DNA of 11,775 nucleotides, taken from assembly GCA_028748945.1 (NCBI GenBank), contig JAQTOL010000051.1:1-11775 (forward strand), read 5' to 3'. The position numbers and the translations under genes are program-made. Shown piece by piece: positions 5,994-11,775 of the stretch. The notes below the pieces were generated by a model that was not told the origin of the DNA, ran no database searches, and saw nothing but the letters and a program-made list of their open reading frames with translations. Source of the stretch: Paludibacter sp. (GTDB taxonomy: Bacteria > Bacteroidota > Bacteroidia > Bacteroidales > Paludibacteraceae). Each line of letters begins with the position of its first letter. Position 1 is the stretch's first letter.

Positions 5994-6668
5994 ATGACGC
6001 ACGAAGAATTCATATCGCTTGTAAAGGAACCCGAAAAGGTAACTGCACTTCATGTCTACGATTTGAAAGAATTGGTGGAACGTTTTCCTTATTTTGTACC
6101 AGCCCGCTTATTTCTGGCAAAGGCTTTGCAGCTTTCGAACAGCATTTATGCCGAAAGTGGACTGACTTTAGCTTCTTTGTACGTTCCGGGACGAAGATGG
6201 TTGTATTATTATATGCATCCCGAAAAAATGGTTACAACTAAACCGTATCAGCATGTACGAAACGGAAATTCATCCGGGAATTATTTCGATATGATGAATG
6301 GGATTGAACGCGGGGGAGGAAATACGAAAGAATCGTTGAAAAACCTGGCCGAACGACTTAAATCTGCCCGAGCCATGGTAATCAGTACTCCGGCAGCCAT
6401 TAAAAAGGAGTCGAAAGAAATTATTCCTGAAAAACAAAAAGTTGAAATTAAGTTCAATAAGGGAATAGCAGTCGTTACTGAAGACTATTTCTCCTTATCG
6501 GAACCCGAGATTACGGAGGATAATGCAAAAAAACTTATTTCGGAACGGAAATACAGGGAGGCAATTGTAATTTTGAAAGAATTAAATTTGAATAATCCGA
6601 AAAAAAGTGTTTACTTTGCAGACCAAATTCGATTTTTGGAAAAAGTTATCGAAAACTCAAAAAAATAA
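5994..6668 (+). CDS. conserved Bacteroidota protein with C-terminal TPR-like helices
   Basis: This 224-residue, apparently cytoplasmic protein has no signal peptide or membrane helix. An N-terminal helical part (about 1-78) contains the stretch FPYFVPARLFLAKAL (31-45). It is followed by a low-complexity polar linker (about 85-165) and a C-terminal helix pair (about 174-222: NAKKLISERKYREAIVILKEL and onward) that looks like a single TPR unit. Proteins of this kind sit beside secG in Bacteroidales, and here the stop is only eight bases before the secG start, so the two are co-transcribed. That suggests a link to export or envelope assembly, but no biochemical function is known to me. Confidence 0.75.
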   Translation: MTHEEFISLVKEPEKVTALHVYDLKELVERFPYFVPARLFLAKALQLSNSIYAESGLTLASLYVPGRRWLYYYMHPEKMVTTKPYQHVRNGNSSGNYFDMMNGIERGGGNTKESLKNLAERLKSARAMVISTPAAIKKESKEIIPEKQKVEIKFNKGIAVVTEDYFSLSEPEITEDNAKKLISERKYREAIVILKELNLNNPKKSVYFADQIRFLEKVIENSKK

Positions 6669-6676
6669 ATCATATT

Positions 6677-7045
6677 ATGTACGTCCTTCTTACTATTTTA
6701 ATTGTTATTGCTTCCGTATTGCTTACTTTTTTGGTATTGGTTCAGAATTCAAAGGGTGGTGGTCTTTCTGCCGGATTTTCTTCTTCAAATCAAATTATGG
6801 GCGTTCGTAAAACGACCGATTTTCTTGAAAAAGCAACCTGGGGATTAGTCGCTTTTGTAGTTGTACTATCAATTGCAACGGTCGGCGTTAAAAATACAAA
6901 AGCAGTTTCAACGAATGAATCGGAGATCAACCAACAAATTGAAAATGCCAAGCAAAGTGAACCGGGTGTAGTTGCTCCTAATTTTGGAGAAACTCCTGAG
7001 GCTTCAAAAACTCCTGCTACTCCCGCTACTCCCGTAAAGAAATAA
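6677..7045 (+). CDS. secG: preprotein translocase subunit SecG
   Basis: The protein has 122 residues with two membrane helices (about 3-22 and 55-71). Between them are the family motifs NSKGGGLSAGF (24-34) and GVRKTTDFLEKATW (42-55). SecG assists SecYEG and SecA in moving proteins across the inner membrane. The C-terminal 50 residues are a polar tail, rich in Glu, Pro, Thr and Ala, ending in KTPATPATPVKK. The DNA coding this tail holds a 9-base repeat (ACTCCYGCT). The gene is the last of the activator-lptE run and is followed by a strong terminator. Confidence 0.93.
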   Translation: MYVLLTILIVIASVLLTFLVLVQNSKGGGLSAGFSSSNQIMGVRKTTDFLEKATWGLVAFVVVLSIATVGVKNTKAVSTNESEINQQIENAKQSEPGVVAPNFGETPEASKTPATPATPVKK

Positions 7046-7065
7046 AAATTTTGGATATTATTCAG

Positions 7066-7102
7066 AAGCGTATCAAAGTTTTATTTTGATACGCTTTCTT
7101 TA
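7066..7102 (+). terminator. intrinsic terminator after secG
   Basis: AAGCGTATCAAA (7066-7077) pairs perfectly with TTTGATACGCTT (7085-7096) around a 7-base loop, followed by a T-rich tail. It starts 21 bases after the secG stop. Confidence 0.85.
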
Positions 7103-7139
7103 TAAATATTAGATCGTTCATTTCAAATTTCCATTCAAA

Positions 7140-7772
7140 ATGAACTTTATTCTTTTAATTGATTATGCCGGCACATTTGCATTTGCCATAAGCGGTATCC
7201 GCCTGGCTTCAGCCAAACAGTTCGATTTGTTCGGTGCCTATGTTGTGGGTCTGGTGACAGCAATTGGCGGTGGCACCATTCGCGATTTATTATTGGGCGT
7301 CACTCCCTTTTGGATGTTACAACCCTCTTACCTTGTTGTTACTGCCCTGGCATTAATTTTTGTGTTTTTACTGGGTAAAAAATTAATTCTTCTGAATAAT
7401 ACTTTCTTTATTTTCGACGCCATTGGTTTGGGCTTGTTTGTTGTTGTAGGTATCGAAAAAAGTCTGGCAGCTCATTTCCCGTTTTGGGTAGCCATTACAA
7501 TGGGAATGATAACCGGTTCGGCCGGTGGAATACTCCGCGATATCCTTATCAATGAAATACCGCTGATTTTTAGAAAAGATATATATGCATTGGCTTGTTT
7601 GTTTGGAGGATTGGTCTTTTTTACCTGCTTCCAATTGGGTGTTTCAGCGCTTATCACACAAATTGTTTCTGCATTCTCTGTTATCCTTATACGCGTTTTG
7701 GCTGTGAAATATCACATTAGCCTGCCGGTTTTAAGAGGACATGATAATGAGACACCCTCTAAAATATTATGA
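7140..7772 (+). CDS. TRIC/UPF0126 family membrane channel (YadS/YicG-like)
   Basis: The protein has 210 residues and about seven membrane helices. It consists of two homologous halves, each with the family motif: GGGTIRD at 43-49 and AGGILRD at 128-134. Structures of prokaryotic members show trimeric cation channels related to animal TRIC channels, each subunit with its own pore. Some family members have also been annotated as glycine transporters, so the substrate is not certain. The length is normal for the family. The gene stands after the secG terminator, so it must have its own promoter, but no clear TAnnTTTG lies directly upstream. A palindromic repeat separates it from the next gene. 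Confidence 0.88.
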   Translation: MNFILLIDYAGTFAFAISGIRLASAKQFDLFGAYVVGLVTAIGGGTIRDLLLGVTPFWMLQPSYLVVTALALIFVFLLGKKLILLNNTFFIFDAIGLGLFVVVGIEKSLAAHFPFWVAITMGMITGSAGGILRDILINEIPLIFRKDIYALACLFGGLVFFTCFQLGVSALITQIVSAFSVILIRVLAVKYHISLPVLRGHDNETPSKIL

Positions 7773-7793
7773 GTGTTTTGTTTTAATAGTAAT

Positions 7794-7811
7794 CCCGATA
7801 GCTATCGGGGG
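7794..7811. repeat. palindromic repeat CCCGATAGCTATCGGG, copy 2
   Basis: A perfect 16-bp palindrome at 7794-7809 with the same core as the copy at 5939-5956. It lies in the 57-base gap between the TRIC gene and the DUF3109 gene. As RNA it would form a compact hairpin; no T-run follows. Confidence 0.75.
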
Positions 7812-7829
7812 TAAATTGTAAATGTAATT

Positions 7830-8411
7830 ATGCTTCAAATTGACGAAACAATTATAAGTTTAGATCTTCTGGATGAACGTTTTGTGTGCGATTTAGCTAT
7901 CTGTAAAGGTGCATGTTGTATAGAAGGTGACTCCGGCGCTCCGCTTGAGGAAGATGAAATCAAAATTATCGAAGATCTTTTGCCGGTCATATGGGTTGAT
8001 TTATCCGATAAATCGAAAGAAGTGATTGAGAAACAGGGAGTCTCCTATATAGATGAAGATGGAGAGCCGGTAACTTCCATTGTGAATGGAGAAGAATGTG
8101 TTTTTACTTATACGGATGAAAATGGACAGTGCAAATGCGCCATCGAAAAAGCGTACCGTGAAGGCAAGACGGATTTTTACAAACCCATTTCCTGTCATTT
8201 GTACCCCGTTCGTCTGCAAAAGTACGAAGAATATACAGCTGTGAATTACCACCAGTGGAGTGTTTGCAGTTGTGCCCGGAAGTTGGGTGGAAAATTAAAA
8301 GTTCCGGTATATAAGTTTTTGAAAGAACCCTTAATTCGTAAATTTGGCAAAGACTGGTTTGAACAACTGGAAATTGCTGACCGTGAATTGAAAATAGTAA
8401 ATAGTAAATAG
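7830..8411 (+). CDS. DUF3109 family cysteine-rich protein
   Basis: This 193-residue soluble protein has ten cysteines: C20, C25, C29, C30, C90, C101, C103, C122, C146 and C148. The pattern C-x4-C-x3-CC near the N-terminus, the CHLYP stretch (122-126) and the C-x-C pair near the end are those of the DUF3109 family, related to YkgJ-type proteins thought to hold a metal ion or iron-sulfur cluster. The biochemical role is unknown. The last residues (IVNSK) and the TAG stop are encoded by the heptamer repeat that continues into the intergenic region, so the exact C-terminus depends on repeat copy number. It is followed closely by cinA and is probably co-transcribed with it. Confidence 0.88.
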   Translation: MLQIDETIISLDLLDERFVCDLAICKGACCIEGDSGAPLEEDEIKIIEDLLPVIWVDLSDKSKEVIEKQGVSYIDEDGEPVTSIVNGEECVFTYTDENGQCKCAIEKAYREGKTDFYKPISCHLYPVRLQKYEEYTAVNYHQWSVCSCARKLGGKLKVPVYKFLKEPLIRKFGKDWFEQLEIADRELKIVNSK

Positions 8412-8436
8412 TAAATAGTAAATAGTAAATAGTAAA
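8395..8436 (+). repeat. heptanucleotide tandem repeat TAGTAAA x6 at the DUF3109-cinA junction
   Basis: Six exact TAGTAAA units run from 8395 to 8436. The first two code for the end of the DUF3109 protein, the third starts with its TAG stop (8409-8411), and the rest fill the gap to eight bases before the cinA ATG (8445). It differs from the array before lptE (rotated TAGTTTA) at two of seven positions. Confidence 0.88.
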
Positions 8437-8444
8437 TAAACTGA

Positions 8445-9695
8445 ATGTCAGGTAATAACGTAAAAGTCGAAATCATCACCATTGGTGATGAAATTTTGAT
8501 TGGCCAGATTGTAGATACCAATTCGGCCTGGATGGCAGCCGAACTGAACCGCATCGGAATCGAATTAGCCCAGATTACTTCGGTACATGATGATGCTGCA
8601 CAAATCATTGAATCCATGGAATCTGCTTTTCAACGGGCTGATATTGTCTTGTTTACAGGTGGCATAGGACCTACAAACGATGATATAACCAAACAAACCC
8701 TGTGTAGCTATTTTAATACAAAACTCGTTTTTGACGAATCAATTATCAGAAATATTGAGAAGTTGTTTGCAGCACGTCCGAATTTTGTAATTAATGAACT
8801 GACAAGGGCGCAGGCCATGGTTCCTGAAGATTGTACGGTAATTCAAAATCCTGTCGGAACAGCACCCATAACCTGGTTTGAGAAGAATGGAAAAGTAATC
8901 GTTTCGATGCCGGGTGTTCCCTACGAAATGAAACATGCCATGACGAACGAGATACTTCCACGTTTGCAGCATCGTTTTGAGACAGCGGTTATACTGCATA
9001 AAACCATGCAGGTTTATGGATTTGGTGAGTCGGCCCTGGCTATGAAAATTGCCGATTGGGAAAATAATTTGCCTGCATTTATCAGTCTGGCTTATTTACC
9101 CAATTATGGCATCGTTAAGTTGCGTTTAAGCGGAACATCGGAAAATATTTTGTCATTGGAATTTGCCATGAATCAGCAAATTGATCTGTTGGTTCAAATA
9201 CTTGGCGACGCCATTGTGGCTTTTGGTGATGATCCGGTGGAGAAAATGACAGGTGATTTGTTGACTACTACCGGCAAAACCGTTGCGACAGCCGAAAGTT
9301 GTACCGGAGGTAATATTGCTCATTTGTTTACAAGTATTCCGGGAAGTTCCTCTTATTTTAAAGGATCGGTTGTAGCCTATGCCAATGACATAAAAGAAAA
9401 TATATTGCATGTTTCAGCCGATGATCTGAAAAGTAAAGGGGCGGTGAGCCGTGAAGTTGTTGAACAGATGGCAAGCGCTGTTCGTAAACTCTTTAATACG
9501 GATTTTGCTGTTGCTACATCGGGTATTGCCGGGCCAACGGGAGGAACTCCGGAAAAACCGGTTGGAACTGTTTGGATTTCAGTTTGTTCTGCTGATATTG
9601 TTTTAAGTAAAGAGTTTCATTTCGGAGCACTTCGCGAACAGAATATCGGGCGTGCAACACAGGCCGCATTCCTCCTGTTGAAAGAAATTATATAG
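8445..9695 (+). CDS. cinA: CinA-like protein: COG1058 domain plus nicotinamide-nucleotide amidase domain
   Basis: The protein has 416 residues, the normal full length. The N-terminal molybdopterin-binding-like (COG1058) domain carries IITIGDEIL (10-18) and TGGIGPTNDD (71-80). The C-terminal CinA/PncC domain, from about 265, carries AESCTGG (283-289), SGIAGPTGG (359-367) and KPVGTVW (371-377). In characterised members the C-terminal domain deamidates NMN to NaMN in the pyridine-nucleotide cycle, and the N-terminal domain has been linked to ADP-ribose hydrolysis; the historic name comes from competence induction. The ATG at 8445 adds only a few residues before the usual KVEIITIGDE start. A heptamer array sits just upstream. 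Its place before the rpmB operon fits the common Bacteroidales gene order. Confidence 0.95.
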   Translation: MSGNNVKVEIITIGDEILIGQIVDTNSAWMAAELNRIGIELAQITSVHDDAAQIIESMESAFQRADIVLFTGGIGPTNDDITKQTLCSYFNTKLVFDESIIRNIEKLFAARPNFVINELTRAQAMVPEDCTVIQNPVGTAPITWFEKNGKVIVSMPGVPYEMKHAMTNEILPRLQHRFETAVILHKTMQVYGFGESALAMKIADWENNLPAFISLAYLPNYGIVKLRLSGTSENILSLEFAMNQQIDLLVQILGDAIVAFGDDPVEKMTGDLLTTTGKTVATAESCTGGNIAHLFTSIPGSSSYFKGSVVAYANDIKENILHVSADDLKSKGAVSREVVEQMASAVRKLFNTDFAVATSGIAGPTGGTPEKPVGTVWISVCSADIVLSKEFHFGALREQNIGRATQAAFLLLKEII

Positions 9696-9721
9696 TATAA
9701 TAAACACATTATCAGTTATAT

Positions 9722-9752
9722 ATTTCATGTAGATATGAAATGAAACCGGTTT
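9722..9752 (+). terminator. weak hairpins after cinA
   Basis: ATTTCAT (9722-9728) pairs with ATGAAAT (9735-9741) around a 6-base loop, followed by the 10-bp palindrome AAACCGGTTT (9743-9752) and GTTTTAAT. It lies 27 bases beyond the cinA stop. It may end the cinA message, but the stem is AT-rich and the T-run broken. Confidence 0.3.
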
Positions 9753-9776
9753 GTTTTAATAATAAGAATAAAAAAC

Positions 9777-9807
9777 TTGCACAATTAAAAATTATAGTGT
9801 ACTTTTG
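9777..9807 (+). promoter_or_regulatory. strong Bacteroidota-type promoter of the rpmB operon
   Basis: TTG (9777-9779), a 20-base gap, then TACTTTTG (9800-9807) match the -33 and -7 consensus with ideal spacing. Transcription should begin near 9814, giving a leader of about 40 bases before the rpmB ATG at 9853. The heptamer TTGCACA occurs at both elements (9777-9783 and 9805-9811). Confidence 0.8.
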
Positions 9808-9852
9808 CACACTGTTTTTGAGAAAAAATGTAAACAATAAAAAGATATAGAA

Positions 9853-10092
9853 ATGTCAAAAATTTGTCAGATTACCGGAAAGAAAGCGATGGTAGGAAAT
9901 AACGTATCACACTCAAAACGCCGCACAAAAAGAACCTTTGAGGTGAATTTATTTTCCAAAAAATTCTATTGGGTAGAGCAAGATACATGGATTAGCCTGA
10001 AAGTTTCAGCTAATGGTGTACGCACCATAAACAAAATTGGATTGGATGCTGCCATTAAAAAAGCGTCGGAAAAAGGGTATTTATACGCATAA
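9853..10092 (+). CDS. rpmB: 50S ribosomal protein bL28
   Basis: This is a 79-residue basic protein. The N-terminal [20 protein letters not shown] (3-22) is the bL28 signature, followed by [11 protein letters not shown]. Only one cysteine (C5) is present, so this is the zinc-free form without the paired CxxC ligands. It is the first gene of a three-gene ribosomal unit with rpmG and the DUF4295 gene, behind a strong promoter. Length and start agree with the family. Confidence 0.97.
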   Translation: MSKICQITGKKAMVGNNVSHSKRRTKRTFEVNLFSKKFYWVEQDTWISLKVSANGVRTINKIGLDAAIKKASEKGYLYA

Positions 10093-10095
10093 TTT

Positions 10096-10100
10096 AGGAG
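10096..10100 (+). promoter_or_regulatory. Shine-Dalgarno-like AGGAG before rpmG
   Basis: AGGAG lies nine bases before the rpmG ATG and just after the rpmB stop (10090-10092). Every other gene start in the window lacks such a site, as expected in Bacteroidota, where the anti-SD sequence is generally hidden on the ribosome. It may be functional or a remnant. Confidence 0.4.
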
Positions 10101-10109
10101 ACTACTACA

Positions 10110-10298
10110 ATGGCAAAAAAATCGAAAGAAGCAAGAGTCCAAGTAATTTTGGAATGCACAGAGCATAAAGAAAGTGGTATGCCCGGAACATCACGTTATA
10201 TTACTGTGAAAAACAGAAAAAACACACCGGCACGTTTGGAGTTGAAGAAATACAACCCCATTCTGAAGAAAGTAACAGTACACAAAGAAATTAAATAA
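10110..10298 (+). CDS. rpmG: 50S ribosomal protein bL33
   Basis: This 62-residue basic protein carries the bL33 pattern [14 protein letters not shown] (11-24), then [23 protein letters not shown] (28-50 region). A single cysteine (C16) and no CxxC pairs mean the zinc-free form. It sits 17 bases after rpmB and 10 bases before the DUF4295 gene, in the same transcription unit. It is unusual here for having an AGGAG motif in front of its start. Confidence 0.97.
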   Translation: MAKKSKEARVQVILECTEHKESGMPGTSRYITVKNRKNTPARLELKKYNPILKKVTVHKEIK

Positions 10299-10308
10299 TA
10301 TCTGAACT

Positions 10309-10461
10309 ATGGCTAAGAAAGCGGTTGCATCCATGCAAAAAGGAGAAGGACGTTCATTTGCAAAGGTTATCAAAATGGTGAAATCACCTAAAACCGGTGC
10401 TTATATGTTCCAGGAAGAAATTATACACAATGAAAAAGTAAAAGATTATTTTGCAAAATAG
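10309..10461 (+). CDS. DUF4295 small ribosome-associated protein (bL38)
   Basis: This short gene encodes 50 residues. It begins MAKKAVASMQKGEGRSFAKV, with MVKSPKTGAY at 23-32 and DYFAK at the end. The protein matches the Bacteroidota DUF4295 family, nearly always found after rpmB-rpmG. From memory, structural work on a Flavobacterium ribosome identified this family as a lineage-specific large-subunit protein named bL38. Basic composition, the operon position and the following terminator all support a ribosomal role. ATG at 10309 is the only sensible start; no Shine-Dalgarno sequence is present. Confidence 0.93.
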   Translation: MAKKAVASMQKGEGRSFAKVIKMVKSPKTGAYMFQEEIIHNEKVKDYFAK

Positions 10462-10489
10462 TCTGTTTTGTGTCTTAAAAAATAGAAAG

Positions 10490-10525
10490 AATCCTCTCAT
10501 TTTTCAAAATGAGGGGATTTTTTTT
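10490..10525 (+). terminator. intrinsic terminator of the rpmB-rpmG-DUF4295 operon
   Basis: AATCCTCTCATTTT (10490-10503) pairs with AAAATGAGGGGATT (10506-10519), 14 pairs with one G-U wobble, followed by eight T (10518-10525). It starts 29 bases after the DUF4295 stop. Confidence 0.92.
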
Positions 10526-10556
10526 GCAATAAGCTCAAAAAAAAGACTTAATTTTG
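10524..10556 (+). promoter_or_regulatory. promoter of ftsY-rimO
   Basis: TTG (10524-10526) and TAATTTTG (10549-10556) fit the -33/-7 consensus with a 22-base gap, slightly long. The TTG overlaps the T-run of the preceding terminator. The expected transcript start is near 10563, about 40 bases before the ftsY ATG. Confidence 0.6.
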
Positions 10557-10602
10557 TAAACAGATTTGTAATGTGCTTATTATGAATAATAAATTATAAC
10601 CG

Positions 10603-11553
10603 ATGGGATTATTCAATATATTTAATAAAGAAAAAAAGGAAACACTCGATCAGGGATTATCAAAAACCAAAGAGAGTGTATTTAGCAAGTTGACGCGTGC
10701 TGTTGCCGGGAAAACGAAAGTGGACGATGAAGTGCTTGACAATCTCGAAGAAGTTTTAATTACTTCGGATGTAGGTGTGGAGACAACCTTACGGATCATC
10801 GAACGGATTGAAAAACGGGTTGCACATGATAAGTATGTAAACACAACGGAACTGAATGTGATTTTAAAGGATGAAATTGCATCTTTACTCGCCGAGAATA
10901 ATTCTGATTCCCCTATCGATTTCGACGCTCCCTTACCCGCTAAACCGTATGTAATAATGGTTGTTGGTGTCAATGGCGTTGGAAAAACGACTACGATTGG
11001 GAAACTGGCTTATCAGTTCAAGAAAGCCGGAAAAAAAGTTTATCTCGGTGCTGCGGATACATTTCGTGCGGCAGCAGTCGATCAGTTGGTTATCTGGGGT
11101 GAACGTGCGGGAGTACCTGTGATTAAACAGAAAATGGGTTCCGATCCGGCTTCAGTGGCTTATGATGCCATTGCTTCTGGCAAAGCAAATAATGCCGATG
11201 TGGTGATCATTGATACTGCAGGGCGTTTGCACAATAAAATCAACCTGATGAATGAGTTGACCAAAATTAAAAACGTGATGCAAAAGGTTGTGCCGGATGC
11301 ACCGCATGAAGTATTGCTGGTTCTCGATGGTTCCACCGGACAAAATGCTTTTGAACAGGCCAAGCAATTTACCCGGGCAACCGATGTAACGGCACTGGCT
11401 ATTACCAAACTGGACGGAACAGCCAAAGGTGGCGTGGTGATTGGTATTTCCGATCAGTTTAAAATTCCTGTAAAATATATTGGACTGGGTGAAGGAATGG
11501 AACATTTACAGGTTTTCGACAGGACTGAATTTGTAGCTTCCTTGTTTGAATAA
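10603..11553 (+). CDS. ftsY: signal recognition particle receptor FtsY
   Basis: The protein has 316 residues: an SRP-type GTPase with a short N-terminal region (no long acidic A domain, unlike E. coli), a helical N domain (about 15-100) and a G domain (about 115-316). Motifs: G1 GVNGVGKT (122-129), DTFRAAA (152-158), G3 DTAGR (204-208), G4 TKLDG (268-272), and GLGEG (294-298) followed by HLQVFD. FtsY docks ribosome-SRP complexes at the inner membrane by reciprocal GTP hydrolysis with Ffh. It is followed 67 bases later by rimO with no terminator between, so they form one unit. The length is normal for Bacteroidota FtsY. Confidence 0.97.
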   Translation: MGLFNIFNKEKKETLDQGLSKTKESVFSKLTRAVAGKTKVDDEVLDNLEEVLITSDVGVETTLRIIERIEKRVAHDKYVNTTELNVILKDEIASLLAENNSDSPIDFDAPLPAKPYVIMVVGVNGVGKTTTIGKLAYQFKKAGKKVYLGAADTFRAAAVDQLVIWGERAGVPVIKQKMGSDPASVAYDAIASGKANNADVVIIDTAGRLHNKINLMNELTKIKNVMQKVVPDAPHEVLLVLDGSTGQNAFEQAKQFTRATDVTALAITKLDGTAKGGVVIGISDQFKIPVKYIGLGEGMEHLQVFDRTEFVASLFE

Positions 11554-11620
11554 ACAGCCTTCAATCCTGAAAGCTATCCGGGAGGATCTGAGTAATTAGA
11601 AAAAAATAAATTGAAAAGAA

Positions 11621-11775
11621 TTGAAAATCGATAATAATAAGGGAACTGTCGATGTTATAACGTTGGGATGTTCTAAAAATCTGGTTGATTCGGAGCAGTT
11701 GATGCGACAGTTTGATGCATTAGGTTATAAAGTAAGGCACGATGCCGAAAATCCCGATGGAGAAATAGTCATTGT
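11621..11775 (+). CDS. rimO: RimO, ribosomal protein uS12 methylthiotransferase (5' part, cut by window end)
   Basis: The frame reads DVITLGCSKNLVDSEQLMRQ, the hallmark N-terminus of RimO. Its Cys17 is the first ligand of the N-terminal iron-sulfur cluster in this radical-SAM methylthiotransferase, which modifies an aspartate of ribosomal protein uS12. 51 codons are visible before the window ends. No ATG precedes the motif in frame: the frame is closed by TGA at 11612-11614, and the first in-frame ATG lies after SEQL, too late to keep the cluster Cys. TTG at 11621 is therefore the likely start (MKIDNNKGTVDVITLGC). Confidence 0.9.
   Translation, partial: MKIDNNKGTVDVITLGCSKNLVDSEQLMRQFDALGYKVRHDAENPDGEIVI

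Overview
The window looks like a chromosomal segment of a low-GC member of the Bacteroidota, most likely order Bacteroidales. The reasons are the gene content (HU-HIG type DNA-binding protein, TPR/transmembrane/HTH lipoprotein, LptE-like lipoprotein next to secG, DUF3109, and an rpmB-rpmG-DUF4295-ftsY-rimO run), promoters that match the Bacteroidota primary-sigma consensus (TTG, about 20 nt, TAnnTTTG), and the near absence of Shine-Dalgarno sequences. The genus cannot be fixed from the sequence alone.

Left part (1-2093), accessory in character and coded mainly on the minus strand. It holds a cysteine-rich small protein with an HNH/treble-clef-like metal-binding pattern (192-512). A 560-base stretch follows with no intact gene but with protein-like fragments in broken minus-strand frames (about 609-1019). 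Next come an HU-family gene (1075-1452), a striking 22-bp-period array of ACATGCGCATC units just upstream of it (1502-1641), and a small putative lipoprotein gene (1692-1895). This is the least explained part of the window.

Middle (2094-5341). A large minus-strand gene encodes a lipoprotein-anchored TPR protein with a transmembrane segment and a C-terminal helix-turn-helix domain. It is divergent from a plus-strand sigma-54-type activator that has an AAA+ domain and a Fis-type HTH but no N-terminal sensor domain.

Right part (4049-11775), all on the plus strand and mostly housekeeping. The activator gene leads into lptE (LPS transport), a Bacteroidota-specific helical/TPR-like protein and secG (protein export), closed by a strong hairpin terminator. 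A TRIC/UPF0126 membrane channel gene, a DUF3109 Cys-rich protein gene and cinA follow. A well-formed promoter then drives rpmB, rpmG and DUF4295 (ribosomal proteins bL28, bL33 and a small protein reported as bL38), ended by a terminator. A new promoter precedes ftsY (SRP receptor), and the window ends in the start of rimO (uS12 methylthiotransferase), which appears to use a TTG start.

Several gene junctions on the plus strand carry short repeats: heptanucleotide tandem arrays before lptE and before cinA, each containing the stop codon of the upstream gene, and two copies of the palindrome CCCGATAGCTATCGGG. No tRNA, rRNA, CRISPR array or intact insertion sequence was seen.
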